From: Sclerotiophoma versabilis
Lineage: Eukaryota; Ascomycota; Dothideomycetes; Pleosporales; Didymellaceae
DNA: 64,000 bases
Assembly: GCA_012274445.1 (NCBI GenBank)
Contig: JAAROD010000015.1
Location: forward strand, 2,852,001-2,916,000
Direction of reading: 5' to 3'
The notes beneath the pieces were generated by a model. That model was given only the letters and a program-made list of their open reading frames with translations. It made no database searches and was not told the origin of the DNA. A program made the position numbers and the translations under genes. Shown one piece after another: positions 32,315-43,352 of the stretch; the stretch's first letter is position 1; each line of letters starts with the position of its first letter.

Positions 32315-34273
32315 CTAACTACACGTGCCGCTCATGCACCTCTTGTCTTGCCCAGGCGTCCAACTCCACCGCACATCGTCATTGGATGGGATGTTTGATG
32401 GCGAGCGGCCAAAGTCGATCAAAACTATTGTCCCAAGCGCGCCACCTGTGTAGTGGTATGAGTCGTTTGGTTTGACCATGTAAACAACACTCCTCTCGTC
32501 ACAGATGGCCGTGATGCTCTTTCCGGAGCCCAATTCAGTGCTAGATCGAAATACAGGGTTTGTTATGTGATGCAATCGAGCAGCGCATGGGCACGTCGAA
32601 GGCGGTGGCGGCCACATCTTCATCGGGGTGTAGCGGTACTGGGTGTTGTCTACGTAATGTACGCGCTCACTTGGTAGGCTGTCAGTAATGATGTTGCACT
32701 TGGCTACGGCAGTCCTGTCTTCATGTCCAAAGGGATTAAAGCCGAGTGGTGCAATTCGTCGGCTTCCTATCTTCAGCCTGAGACATGGAAGCAAACTCAT
32801 TGGGCGGTCGGGGCAGCATTTTTCATCTTCAACCAGATCCATAAATGTGGAACATGAGAGGTTGTATGCCCTGGACTTGGTCCTTGCAAGAATGAAGGAA
32901 CGTGGGTTTGGCGGCATCGATTTCGTTGAGGAAAATTCAGGATGTCGTGTCCAGCTATACTGCTCGGGCGTAGGCATGTAGTTCGCGTTATGTGAGGATC
33001 CGAGAAGAGTGGCCATGATGTCGTTATCAGGTAACGGAAGAGGCGGCGCTTTATCATTGCTTGAAGGAGTGGACTCTGAGGAAGAGTTCCAAAGTTCTGG
33101 TACGGGAAATTGAATACGCGACGTGTAGAAGGTCCTAGCTTGCTTCGATGATGCTCCGATCCATTCGCGCCTAGATTCGACGATATAAATACCATTGGTT
33201 CTTTCGTCATGTTGAAGTGTGAGATCCGTCCAGGAGTCATGTATAGCGCCTTCAGCATGTTGGCGCCGATACACTCGCTCGTCCTTCTGTATAGCTTCGA
33301 CATCATAGTTATCAACAGGAAATCTGACGCAATGATAGAAAGATGTCCAGTCGACCTCTTCGACTTCGTATGTGCCCTGGTTTGAGACGGCATAAAAGTA
33401 ACCATCATGAATCTCGAAGGCTACAGTTGATCCCACGTCGTTGCCGTGAAAATCATCGATAAGAAACGGTGCTGGCGTCCCCCGTTCCTTGTCAGGCTTG
33501 CTCCAATCTATCGAGCAACCATTAATCACCCATTTACGATGGCCATCGCCTCCCTGGCCATCGTGCGAGCCCCAGTACATGTACTCAGGTGTGTGGCGAA
33601 CAAAGAGTCTCAAGCTGCTTCTGATAGGGCCGACCATCCTAATAACCCTTTCCCGATCATACAGGCCCTGGCTTGTTCTTATAGGGACTAGAAAGCCGCC
33701 TTCTGAAGTTCTGTCTGTTCCGTTTTGACTGTTATTCGTAACGTGAACCGCAAGGATCTCGTCCCTGTAGTTCATCATTTTATAAGAGTCGCCAGGTTTA
33801 TGCTCGCCCCGATCATCGAGGAGTTGGCGGATATCAAGATGAATGGTAGGTACTGCGGAACGCAGGTTCATGACCAAGACAGTGCTGTCTCTTTGCAAGC
33901 ATAGTACACCTTGTCGATAGAGGAATGAGGTTCCCTGCCCAATTATTTGCGCTGAGAAGGGCTTCGCATTAGAAAAAGCATAGCGTCTGTCGTATATGGC
34001 ATACAAAGCCTCTCTGTATGTCGTCGTGCCTTGAAGTGCTTGTAGAGCCTCATCCGTGTATAAATGGTGTGCCTGTAGTAAGCATTGGTGGTATACAGAT
34101 GTGTATGACGCATACATACTTACCTCGATCACCTTTCGTGCCAACTTATCGTCCATGAAAAGAGGCGCTTTTAATTGACGACATGTCTGAGAAAGATGCA
34201 CAACGTCGTCAAGGTCGAGGAAATTACTGAGTTCGAAAATGACGTCGTATGGAAGATCTTCAAAAGCAGGCAT
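32315..34273 (-). CDS. F-box protein
   Basis: Predicted 635-residue protein with an N-terminal F-box, a domain that links substrates to SCF ubiquitin ligases through Skp1. Exons on the minus strand are 34273..34124 and 34072..32315. The 51-nt intron 34073..34123 (donor gtaagt, acceptor ctacag) is in frame and lacks stops; removing it joins KVIE to AHHLYTDEALQ. The F-box is PAFEDLPYDVIFELSNFLDL followed by DVVHLSQTCRQLKAPLF, close to the start. The remaining 570 residues show no repeat I can name, but contain aromatic-rich strands (EYMYWGSHDGQ, VAFEIHDGYFYAVSNQGTYE) that suggest a beta-structured substrate-binding region. I placed the start at MPAFEDL, because the longer open frame upstream has no conserved features and is probably leader. 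Confidence 0.8.
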   Translation of the reverse strand: MPAFEDLPYDVIFELSNFLDLDDVVHLSQTCRQLKAPLFMDDKLARKVIEVSMYASYTSVYHQCLLQAHHLYTDEALQALQGTTTYREALYAIYDRRYAFSNAKPFSAQIIGQGTSFLYRQGVLCLQRDSTVLVMNLRSAVPTIHLDIRQLLDDRGEHKPGDSYKMMNYRDEILAVHVTNNSQNGTDRTSEGGFLVPIRTSQGLYDRERVIRMVGPIRSSLRLFVRHTPEYMYWGSHDGQGGDGHRKWVINGCSIDWSKPDKERGTPAPFLIDDFHGNDVGSTVAFEIHDGYFYAVSNQGTYEVEEVDWTSFYHCVRFPVDNYDVEAIQKDERVYRRQHAEGAIHDSWTDLTLQHDERTNGIYIVESRREWIGASSKQARTFYTSRIQFPVPELWNSSSESTPSSNDKAPPLPLPDNDIMATLLGSSHNANYMPTPEQYSWTRHPEFSSTKSMPPNPRSFILARTKSRAYNLSCSTFMDLVEDEKCCPDRPMSLLPCLRLKIGSRRIAPLGFNPFGHEDRTAVAKCNIITDSLPSERVHYVDNTQYRYTPMKMWPPPPSTCPCAARLHHITNPVFRSSTELGSGKSITAICDERSVVYMVKPNDSYHYTGGALGTIVLIDFGRSPSNIPSNDDVRWSWTPGQDKRCMSGTCS

Positions 34274-35775
34274 CTGTAGAGTATTGTGGTAAGATATGTC
34301 GGCTATGCAACGTGATGAGATAACGAGCCGAATACTGCAGAAGGTGGAAGTATCAAGTAAGAAAGAATAATCATGTATCGATCGGTGCAGCGGACATCCG
34401 ATGTTGCGTCGTAATAGCAATGTCATCAAAGTAAACCATGGCGGCAGGTCTACGGCATGGTGTTTATTGACGCTGGGCCCGGGGGCAGTAGCCATGCGGC
34501 TCTACTAGATACCTGATTTGAGTAAGGGGGCTTGACATAAGGGAACGAACGCTCTATCGTCTAGAAGGCACAAGTCCCCGCATTCGGCATACAGTACACG
34601 GACGTCTCAGCCTGATGGATCGCGCCGTAATCGAAAGTCCAAGTCAGAAGTCGCACGCTTGATAAACTTGAGGCTCAACTATTCGATGTGTCTCGTAGCT
34701 CACCATAACTACTGTCGCTGCCCAAAAGTTTGTGAGAGTAACGACGCTTGCGTGGTCGTGAGGAAAGAGCAGCTGACGATAGACGTGGGCAACGGTCGAC
34801 CACTGACCATAATATGCGGCTCTGCTCGCATGGTGCGCCCAATCATGACTCGCGCTAACATGAACAATCTAGCACCAGCTTGCACAGCCTCAGCCTTGTG
34901 CGTCCCTCCCATTCCGATTGTCGTTGAAGAATGGAGCTAAAACGGGCTGTTGAAAACTTTGTGCAATCGGTATAAATTGGCGCTCATCCTTGAAATATGC
35001 TCCTTCCAAGGTTCAACGTATGCATAGTAGATTCCAGCCTTACAGATAGCTCAGCCTAAAGGCTCGTGTGTGGTCTTCGGCCCGGCTTGGCTCGCTGGTA
35101 TAGCCACGATAGGATTACTCCGCATGTTGTGTGTGCCATGCACATATGCATGTCGCTACTGTGCGTGCGACCGATGTGCATATTCACCTCGCATTCGCTT
35201 CCTTTTCCTTATGTTGCCCTTTGCCCTGCCTTTGCCGATGTCGGAGAAGTATCTGAACTCAGACTGTTGGTAATAAATTGGAGGATGAGCCGGCAGGCGG
35301 GGAAGCGGGACCTCTTGCGACAATCCGAAGGTTTGAGGTACCCAGTCCGGACAAAATGAACAAGGTACACGTAGTCGATCGAGATCGTGTTGTCAGCTTC
35401 GATCAGTATGATGCGACTTATAACGATTGACATGCAACGCGTTTTGAGTGTACTCCCGTGGCATGGACCGACCGGTGTGACACCAGTATTAGCAAACACT
35501 GTCAATATGTAATGCGAAGAACCAAGAGGTGAAATCGCAAGATGTTGCAGAAAAAGCCTGGGGATGACGAGCAACTGTGATAGTATGCGCACAAGGACTG
35601 TGCAACCAGCACACAAGCGCGGTGTGAGGGCTGCATCAATAGCCACTGAGTACACGGCTTGATCTGAAGATGTGTTGCGATACCTTGCGAAACGACCAGC
35701 ATGAAGTGGGGTACCGCTAAATCCTGGAGATTGGTCGGAAAAGGACTTCCTACGGAGATGTCGTGATGGAGAGTA
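34274..35775. other. Intergenic, no supported gene
   Basis: About 1.5 kb between the F-box start and the end of the DUF3431 gene. Includes the F-box leader. Short frames on both strands have no domain or splice support. Confidence 0.45.
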
Positions 35776-37082
35776 TTATTCCTCGCTTCCCATCCTCTTT
35801 CTTGGTTCGCCCTTCCAGCCAACGAAGGGCCAGCCTTGCGGGAGACTCGCGTACGGTGGAAGTATATAGCGGCCTTCGCAGCTGCCAGGATCTTTGCAAG
35901 TCAGGTCGCAGATGCCGAAGACCTTGCAATAGCACTCCTTGGCACTGGGGCAATGTACAGGCTCCTTTCCAAAGACCACTATTAGATGTTAGCTTGACAC
36001 GGAATGAGGGGGCATACGCGTTGCAAGCCTCGTCAACTCTCCTCTTGTAGAAAAGACGCGAGCAGTGCGATCTAACATACTGTGCCATGAGTACTCCAAC
36101 ACACGTCCGCTGATACTATCAGCGAGATCAGTCTCTATCAACCACTCCCTATACCTCACGTATTCCTCTTTCTTCCTCTCTTTGATCTTCTCCTTGGTCG
36201 CTGCAAACTGCGCGCAACAACTAACGCCCACCTCTTTCGGGACCTCCTGCCCTGGGAAAAGCACCTGGAACGCCTTCTTGTAGTCGCCGCCTGCGTGCAC
36301 CGCCTCTCTATGCTCGCCCTCCTCAGCCATCGGTTTGATCTCGGCGGGGCAGCCCAGCGACCATGCGCAGCGGATGTTGACATAGCCTTGCTCCTCAAGG
36401 TAGGGCAGCTGTAAGTGTCTTAGCATGGGGAGGCCGTCGTAGTCCGGGTCGTCATTGTGCCACTGGTAACGATTTGGATGAATAAAAAGAATGTTATCGG
36501 GGAGTGTATCATAATGGTCGATGATGTATCTGCACCCGCGAAAGCGTCAGCCTTTGCATACGAATAGCGTCTAATCAAGATACGGGGAAGAAGAGAGACA
36601 TACGTCAAATACACCATACTCTCCCTCCCTTTGTTCTTCGGCACCGTCAACTTCGCAGCGGGGTCGTCAACCCTGTATATATTCTGCTCCCACTGCGGAA
36701 AGGCCTCGCCGATCCAGGTCGCGTTCTCGCTCGCCTGGCTCGCAACTACAACTGCCGTTCTCCTCTCCTTCTTTCCCTTCGTACGGAGCAAAGCGCTACT
36801 AGCCGACCCCCCATTGACCTGCAGCGTCTTACCGTCCTTGCTCCTCCACTCATTGTCCGATTTTATACCGTTCAAACCCAGTACAGCGTCGCGATCATGC
36901 GCATTCCCGCCCTCGTAGCCGTCGTCTTCGTTGCCATAGAGATCGGCGAATAGGGAGCTTGCGCTGTCGATGGCGCGCCGGGGGTCTTGGTCCCAAAGGT
37001 GGTGTTTGAGATGGATGAAAAGTAGGGTGAGAAGAGCGAGGTTGACGAGGACGATGGCGTTGCGCGCTGAAAAGCGAGGCAT
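35776..37082 (-). CDS. DUF3431 family protein, membrane-anchored
   Basis: Predicted 376-residue member of the fungal DUF3431 family, function unknown. Exons on the minus strand are 37082..36604, 36529..36081 and 35978..35776, with introns of 74 and 102 nt. The N-terminus has a basic start and one hydrophobic segment (NAIVLVNLALLTLLFIH at residues 8-24), typical of a type II anchor to the Golgi or ER. The lumenal part contains AVVVASQASENATWIGEAFP and IYRVDDPAAKLTVPKNKGRE. Across junction 1 is MVYLTYIIDHYDTLPDNILF, followed by IHPNRYQWHNDDPDYDG. CCAQFAATKEKIKER comes later. Across junction 2, YSWHMVFGKEP precedes a Cys-rich end (CPSAKECYCKVFGICDLTC). The family resembles glycosyltransferase-like proteins, but a reaction cannot be assigned. 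Confidence 0.87.
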
Positions 37083-37434
37083 CTTGCCGGCGTGGCGGCT
37101 GCTAAAGGAGTGTATGTGGACATATCGTGTTCTACATTCTGGTAGACTTCAGCACTAGTGCCAGGGGTCTAAGATGAGCCGTGGCAGGGAGGTGCGACAC
37201 CGTCCAATCACAACGGCAAGGGGCCGTTCTACTCCGCATTCAGGATCCTCGCCATTTCGCGACTATCATTCTAATTTCTGCAGCTACTCATCTTTGCAGT
37301 CGCAAGTTCATCTCGAAAAGTTCATTACGCACTACTAAAGGGTATCCTACATATCGCATGTCTCTTCAAAACTCCCGTGGTATCATGTTCATCCATCGTC
37401 AGCGACAATCCTGTAGACGTCTCTCGTCGAACGC
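37083..37434. other. Upstream of the DUF3431 gene, downstream of the low-complexity gene
   Basis: About 350 bp with no supported gene. It follows the start of the DUF3431 gene on the same strand as the next gene. Confidence 0.45.
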
Positions 37435-38528
37435 CTAGTGGTCCTTAGAACCAATGTGAAGCTTGGTCTTGAGCTTGTCCTTCAGTTTGTCCATCTTGCC
37501 GCTCTTCTCGTCATCATCTCCAGAGGGGGAAACCGAAGAAGACTTCTTCTCATCCGAAACTGCAGACGAGGGTCCACCATGACCAGCCCGCTCACTAACG
37601 AGACCTGCTACGCCGTCAGCTTTGTTCAGTACGTTTCCAACCTTGTGGGTCCACGTACCGGCGGAGTTGGGCGATGGCTTGTGCGTATCCGCGCTGTAGT
37701 CTGGCTTGCCGCCGGGGGAGGTGGTGCTCAGGTCGGGAGGGCTGATAGCAGACTCGCCAGTCTTTGAGTCGGATTGGGAGGTGGTATTGGCGGTGCTGGT
37801 GTTGCCGTCAACAGGCTTGGGAGGTGTCTCCGTGCCGCTTGTCAAATCACCAATGGAGTAGTTCTTAGGCTCTGCATCCACAGCGCCCTTGGGGCCCTCC
37901 GTCGACGATCCGCCAGTGGATGTGGGTCCGGTAGATGAGGTGTCCTTGTAGGCCTCTACACCCCTCCAGAGGGTGTCCTTACCGGCGGCAGGACTGTCGG
38001 TACTTGCATGTGCGCCAACGCCGGTCTCGGGAGCGGCAGCTGGGTCAGTGACCGAAGGCTTCACAGCGTCGACATCCGTGGGCTTCCAGACCTGATCGGT
38101 CACACCAGCCTTGTCTGTGATACCAGTAGCAGCGGTGCTTGAACCGGTGGTGGTTGATGTGGTGGAGTCACCAGCTTCGTTGTTGTAAGCCTTGATGAGG
38201 TCCTCGGGCTTTTGGATAGAGCCAGTGGCCTCCAATTCGCGGGTAGGTTCGATGCCTGTACCAGCCGTGGATGTGGTGTTCTTCTCAAGAGCGGACTCTG
38301 CGGAATGATGTTAACACGTGCCTTGTAGGGAATCTGACTACATTGCCAGTCATGCGTACCGGAGTTGCCCTGGTCATAGGGCTCGTCGATGGTACCCTTT
38401 CCAGTCTGGCCGGAGACGGGCTCCTTGCCGCCTGTCTCGTTGGTCTTTGTAGCTGCGTCCTGGTTTCCGTAGATCAGATTCGAGACTGTAGACGTCGCAG
38501 TGGATGCAATGTTGCTGATGGTCTCCAT
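37435..38528 (-). CDS. Low-complexity Ser/Thr/Gly/Pro-rich hypothetical protein
   Basis: Predicted 343-residue protein of unknown function. Exons on the minus strand are 38528..38360 and 38297..37435. The 62-nt intron has donor gtacgc, a ttaac branch and acceptor cgcag. The join reads DEPYDQGNSESALEKNTT. The N-terminus is METISNIASTATSTVSNLIY, an amphipathic segment. The middle is a long disordered region rich in Thr, Ser, Gly and Pro with repeated TSTG- and TGSST-type words. The C-terminus is lysine-rich and helical (KMDKLKDKLKTKLHIGSKDH). Similar small acidic-basic tripartite proteins are common conserved hypotheticals in Pezizomycotina. The upstream donor is inferred from phase only, because the in-frame GT nearer the acceptor would create a stop. 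Confidence 0.72.
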
Positions 38529-39293
38529 GTTGTTTGTGGGGATTGCTGGTTTTTTTTTGGTGAGATTAAGTTGATTGTCGTTTGAAGTGGAGGTCAAGGG
38601 TTTAAAGCAAGAGCGCTTCTTGAGGAAGTTGTGGCTCACGAACCGATGACGTACTTGGATCGACAACAGGAACAAACACAGGTAACACGGAACAACTACG
38701 TACGAGCGTCACAGCGGGGCGCAGTTCATTCAGGCTCGTCGGTATGCCTGATTTGAGGCAATTAATCCACGCCTGCAGTCCAATGAATTGGCTGCAGCTG
38801 TAGTGGCTCCGTGCCTGTGGATGCTGATGGCGCAAGGTTCCAACCTTGGTTTGAGCCGCGCCGCAATTTACAGGTCTGATTCTAGATCATGATCGCGTGC
38901 CAAATCGTGAGTCTTGCACGGCTTCAACAACCTTGAAGCATTCTGATCCGGCAAGCTGGGGATATCCTGCGGTGTGCTTCCATCGCCCATTGATACCGTG
39001 ACGTCATAGCTTTCCAAGTTGTCACATGCACTGAGTTGTTGACCCTACTCGAACACAACATTGGTCATTGCGAATTACAGGCTGGAAGTTCATTCCTCTG
39101 TCAGAGCACATTGCTACCGCAGTTACGCGAAGATGACAACATGGACTTCTCTACGTCTATGTATTCAGCCTTTTCTCACGGATATGCTGATCGGGTGTAG
39201 CATTTTCAAACCCCTGCAACCGCTCAATAACCGAACAAAGAAAATGTGATGCCCACAAACAAATGATTGTGTATAGGGAGATCGTTCTCTGGT
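38529..39293. other. Intergenic, no supported gene
   Basis: About 760 bp between the low-complexity gene's start and the 3' end of the next minus-strand gene. A T-rich run lies just upstream of the ATG at 38528. No supported gene. Confidence 0.45.
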
Positions 39294-41462
39294 CTACACT
39301 GTCCGCTTCCGGATACCAATGCGAAACATATGTACCACTTTCGACAGAAAATTCGAGGACCGCCAACCTGACTTCTGCTGCGGCCGCGCAGACTCATACG
39401 TGCCGACAGTTGAAGGCATCGGGCCAAGACGCCCATAATGACCATCATTAGTGCTGTCACCGTACACAAAGCCCCCCGGGTTGATAGGTTCTCGTTCAAA
39501 GAAGACCTCCTCTTCCGGTGAGCATTGTCTAAAGCGCTCATCCTCATCGCCAATTGCGAGTTCCAGTATCTCCTTAGCCCTCTCTTCGGCCAACGTAAAG
39601 CTGCTTACAGCACGGTAGATATACGCTGTGAAATCTTGGTTATCCAGCATCTCTGTAATGCCTATGGGGAACAGCTGGCCACGGATCATCTCAAAAATGT
39701 CCTGCCGCAGTAGTCCAAATTGCGCCAAGGAGTCCAGCTCCTGTATGAGGTGCGATTGACGAAGCAGACGCTGCTCTCGAGAGCCCCACCGCGATGCAGA
39801 GTCTGAAGCTCCTGCTTCAATGACTTCTTTATACAGATCCCAGGCTAGAGCTCGGCACTCGGCATCCCCATATGCAGCAGAGACGACAATGGTATCAAGT
39901 ACCTGAAAAGGTATGGTTGGCGACAAGACACTGGCTTCTGAATTTGGGCAACCCGCCGAGCCACACTTTGGTGCCGTGGACGGTGGAGTCGCGGATGTTG
40001 TTGGTGGCAGGCCCACGTGCGACGTTGCTGGCATCACAATGGTTGAAGAATAGTAGGATGGACCCGAGAGAGTCCACTGATCGTTCGGGTCATTATCAGG
40101 CGGTTCACGGCTTGAGACAGTCAGGCTCTGCCGCCCCAATGTCTCAACCACTTGTGAATGCCGAATGTCTACGACATCAGGCTCAACACCACGAACAATC
40201 GGTGCCGCGGTTGCTATTGCATTTTCTTCGTAGACCTCCCAGTCTTCTGCAGAAAGTCCTTCCTCTAAGCTGGGTGCAAGGCGAACGGTCTTATTAATCT
40301 CAGTCTCCTCCAGTCTCCACATCTTTGGCACGTTGAACACAAGAGAGTTTGATGCAGGCTCTGATGCGGAGTACTGTGATCGCAGTGATTTTGATTCCAG
40401 TCTTGGATTTAGTTGCAAAGCCGTGTGTCTAAGCTTTGTTGATGGCGGTGGGGTTATCATAGGTGAACCGCCTGTGGACGCGTTCGATGGGACTTTAAAC
40501 CCACGGGTTGATTCCGTCGCATCGCGCAATTCGACCATGAGATTGGTCACCGGACGGTTGATCTGAGATGTCTCGTTTGAGTTGAGTAACACATCGTTGT
40601 CTTCTTTGGCGCTTGGTGTGTCCTGGAAGGATGTCTTAAGTGCGATGCTATTGTCTTTTGACGATGAAGCCACGCTTGACGAGGGCCAGTGCAGAGATGC
40701 GGCATGGGGACTGGTACTTTCAATGCACTCGCCCATGTCTTCGCCTAACTCGTTGCTGCTGCATTGTTCAGCGATAATCGAGCCGCCGATCTTGTTGTCA
40801 GGTATGCTGTTAGCAAGTCTGGGCAAAAACTTCGACACTGGCCGCAACAGCGCAATTTGAGGTGGATCATCCGAGATTGTGGAAGTCTCCCACTCCTCAG
40901 TACTCTCTCTGTCATTCGTCAAGATGAGTCGTTCAGCCGAAGCGGAGTAAAACTTCGAGCGAAGCGAGGCTCGTGAGCCTGCCTGAGCAACTCCAGGTCT
41001 CTTACTTCGACGAAGATTCTTCTGGACTATGCTCCTTGTCTTACAAAACGCTCTGTGCAACTTCTCCCCTTGTGGGGTGCTTGGAACAAAGCTCGGACGA
41101 GGACTAAGCAAGGTCTTTGCACGAATGATCATCGATCTTGGTGATAGTGGGCTGGAAGTTGGTGAAGTCGGATCACGACTGCCAGCTAGGATATCGGTAC
41201 TGAGACGGCCTAATGAGCCCAACTCCTGACCAGTTGCGACTTCGTGCTTCTTCCCGGATTTGTAGAGGTGCGAAGTATCGGGTCTCTCGACCGCAGTAGT
41301 TTCGGACGTCTTGGACCATTGATCACCCTCTGGCGTTGTATGCCGTGAGTTTGTCTGGATACAAGGAGCGGACACAGGACGGATCTTGGGATGTGGACGC
41401 AGAAGCTGTACCGCCTCGTAGAACGTGCCACTTACTGGAAGTGTTGGCGTGGAAGGTTGCAT
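39294..41462 (-). CDS. Long hypothetical protein, largely disordered
   Basis: A single open frame of 722 residues from the first in-frame ATG (MQPSTPTLPVSGTFYEAVQL). The open frame extends upstream without an ATG. I do not recognise a family. Residues 1-480 are Ser/Thr/Pro-rich with many possible phosphorylation sites (TSPTSSPLSPRSM, LLSPRPSFVPSTP) and a basic patch, KNLRRSKRPG. The C-terminal 230 residues look folded: TIPFQVLDTIVVSAAYGDAE, CRALAWDLYKEVIEAGASD, FGLLRQDIFEMIRGQLFPIG and AERAKEILELAIGDEDERF. It ends with a basic tail (RIGIRKRTV). The absence of stops over 2.2 kb and the mixed ordered/disordered pattern argue for a real gene. Confidence 0.75.
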   Translation of the reverse strand: MQPSTPTLPVSGTFYEAVQLLRPHPKIRPVSAPCIQTNSRHTTPEGDQWSKTSETTAVERPDTSHLYKSGKKHEVATGQELGSLGRLSTDILAGSRDPTSPTSSPLSPRSMIIRAKTLLSPRPSFVPSTPQGEKLHRAFCKTRSIVQKNLRRSKRPGVAQAGSRASLRSKFYSASAERLILTNDRESTEEWETSTISDDPPQIALLRPVSKFLPRLANSIPDNKIGGSIIAEQCSSNELGEDMGECIESTSPHAASLHWPSSSVASSSKDNSIALKTSFQDTPSAKEDNDVLLNSNETSQINRPVTNLMVELRDATESTRGFKVPSNASTGGSPMITPPPSTKLRHTALQLNPRLESKSLRSQYSASEPASNSLVFNVPKMWRLEETEINKTVRLAPSLEEGLSAEDWEVYEENAIATAAPIVRGVEPDVVDIRHSQVVETLGRQSLTVSSREPPDNDPNDQWTLSGPSYYSSTIVMPATSHVGLPPTTSATPPSTAPKCGSAGCPNSEASVLSPTIPFQVLDTIVVSAAYGDAECRALAWDLYKEVIEAGASDSASRWGSREQRLLRQSHLIQELDSLAQFGLLRQDIFEMIRGQLFPIGITEMLDNQDFTAYIYRAVSSFTLAEERAKEILELAIGDEDERFRQCSPEEEVFFEREPINPGGFVYGDSTNDGHYGRLGPMPSTVGTYESARPQQKSGWRSSNFLSKVVHMFRIGIRKRTV

Positions 41463-42263
41463 GACTGCGTATTTGTGTTGATTGATTCTGATATCTTCGA
41501 ATGCAGTTGTGAAATTGGTAGTATTCGTAAGACTGACAATTGCGAATGCGTATGGACTCTCAAGCACGTTATGAATGAATTGAGGAGCCGGGGATCAAGT
41601 CAAACTGCCCAGTAGGTGCTGCTAAGTGGATGATGTTGGTGGGTTGGGATGTGGGAAGGGCAAAGGCTTATCATTTGTCGAGGATGGAAGACTGGAGAGT
41701 TGCATGCGTGGTGCACGGAGCATGGGCAATCCTGGTCGGGCAGTGAAAGTTGAGGCACGTGGGAGAGTGGCTTGTACCTCATAGTAGATTACACATTAGG
41801 TCTCTGAGCGTTTCTTGATTCGAAAGTGCTGTTATGTGCATGAGCTCAAGTGCGCAGAAGTGTCGGACTGTGCTTCGCTTTCACCGCGTAACGTCATTTA
41901 GGATTTGAACATTTGAACCCGACTTTGCTCGGCTATCAGTCTGCCATTTTCGAGATAGTTTGTTCCTTTGTGTGCTGGTCACCTCGAGAAAGGAGGGAAT
42001 GGTGGCTCTGAGTCGTGCTCGTAAACTGGTTGAACAAAGAGACAAGGGCCATCTATCCAATAACTCAAACACCGTATACTCACGCTCAACAATGCTTTCG
42101 CTCATTGTCTTCTGGTCATGAAACATGTATCATACACTGTGTCCTAATTGCCGTACATTCTTCATCGACCACGGCATCTGTACAAACCTTCACAAGCTAT
42201 GAAGATCGTCTGATAAGCTGCCGCAAGCAAAATCGAGATACTAGCCTACATGCACAAGCAAGC
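41463..42263. other. Intergenic between divergent genes
   Basis: About 800 bp upstream of the long hypothetical gene (minus) and the small candidate at 42264 (plus). No other gene supported. Confidence 0.4.
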
Positions 42264-42521
42264 ATGTCCGACAAAACTCCTTCCCGAAATCGAACGTCTT
42301 CATTTGATAGTGAGCTGGAACCATCAAACTCCGAGGCAGTCCCATCCAGCAGCTTTGCACAATTAGCAAAAGACGACGCAGATTTAGAGCAGATGCTTGG
42401 AAGGGAATTTGCAATTTTTAGCGCTTTGGATTACCAAGCTGAGATTCAGCATCTGTTGGACACTCTGCTGATATTTATGAATAGGCAGTCAAGTCTGGAT
42501 GACCTTGAAGGTCAAAATTAG
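42264..42521 (+). CDS. Small hypothetical protein, 85 aa
   Basis: A short open frame from MSDKTPSRNRTSSFDSELEP to DDLEGQN. The N-terminal half is Ser/Asp/Glu-rich. The C-terminal half has a regular helical pattern (FAIFSALDYQAEIQHLLDTL, LIFMNRQSSLDD). No family recognised. The frame is open further upstream, but the residues there look random. It may be a real small acidic protein; evidence is limited to composition. Confidence 0.35.
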   Translation: MSDKTPSRNRTSSFDSELEPSNSEAVPSSSFAQLAKDDADLEQMLGREFAIFSALDYQAEIQHLLDTLLIFMNRQSSLDDLEGQN

Positions 42522-43352
42522 TAAGTGAGGAGGGTGGGATGGAAGAACAAACAATTTGCTACTCGTCGCGATCCATGATCTTGGACAATATGTGCAGATG
42601 CGACATAGGAAGTCGTGTCTTATTCACCACAACTTCACCGTCATACAGAAACCTTGTAGTGGTTGCAGGCTGTGTCCGGACTGAGCGCGTTATGATTATA
42701 CTCTAAGCTCCCCGCACTGTCCCATCTGCATATATATATGACAGTCCCCCGAGATGATTGCCAAGGTCGTCCATCGTTCGGTGATCTGGGTCAGGATTGT
42801 CGTTGTAGTCGCCCACATCTAGATCAAGAGTTTCCCACAAGCCGTGCACAGCCCTTCACAACCTGTAATCTAGGTCTGAACCATCAGTGGTCTGACGAGA
42901 AGACACCTGATTGGTGCCATACAAGTACTGGAGATCGTATATGCTGAGAAAGACGCACCGCTAGATCAATTATGCGACCACTAAAATGACAGTCTGGCTT
43001 TTGGGCACAATAGATATCGATACCCATATGGCGATGTTGAGCTTGTTGTCTACTATGGGTCAGCCGACATCGATGGACATACAGAGGAGACAGGAATTAT
43101 AATAGATAGTTGGCGTCTATATGCTCGAGCAAAGAGAAAAAAGGACCGCGCCTCCGCTGGATATATGAGCAATTCCCACCTTCCAAATCCAATGCGCCGT
43201 GTCATACCAATTGCCCAGCATGCTATGAGTGCCTCCATAGTGCACATGGCCCTACCACGTCTCAATTGCGTTGATCAGTCAATATTAGACTCGTCTCGAT
43301 ACAACCTCCCACGTTTGATGGGGGCGGTCCCAGGTCCTGGTTCGTCGCCGTA
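42522..43352. other. Intergenic, no supported gene
   Basis: About 830 bp between the small candidate and the 3' end of snf4. A short (TA)n run occurs at about 42729-42737. No gene supported. Confidence 0.45.

Noticed and set aside
34274..34495. Upstream extension of the F-box open frame (MATAPGPSVNKHH start)
   Set aside because: The residues before MPAFEDL have no ordered features, and F-boxes of this type usually lie at the extreme N-terminus. Treated as leader.
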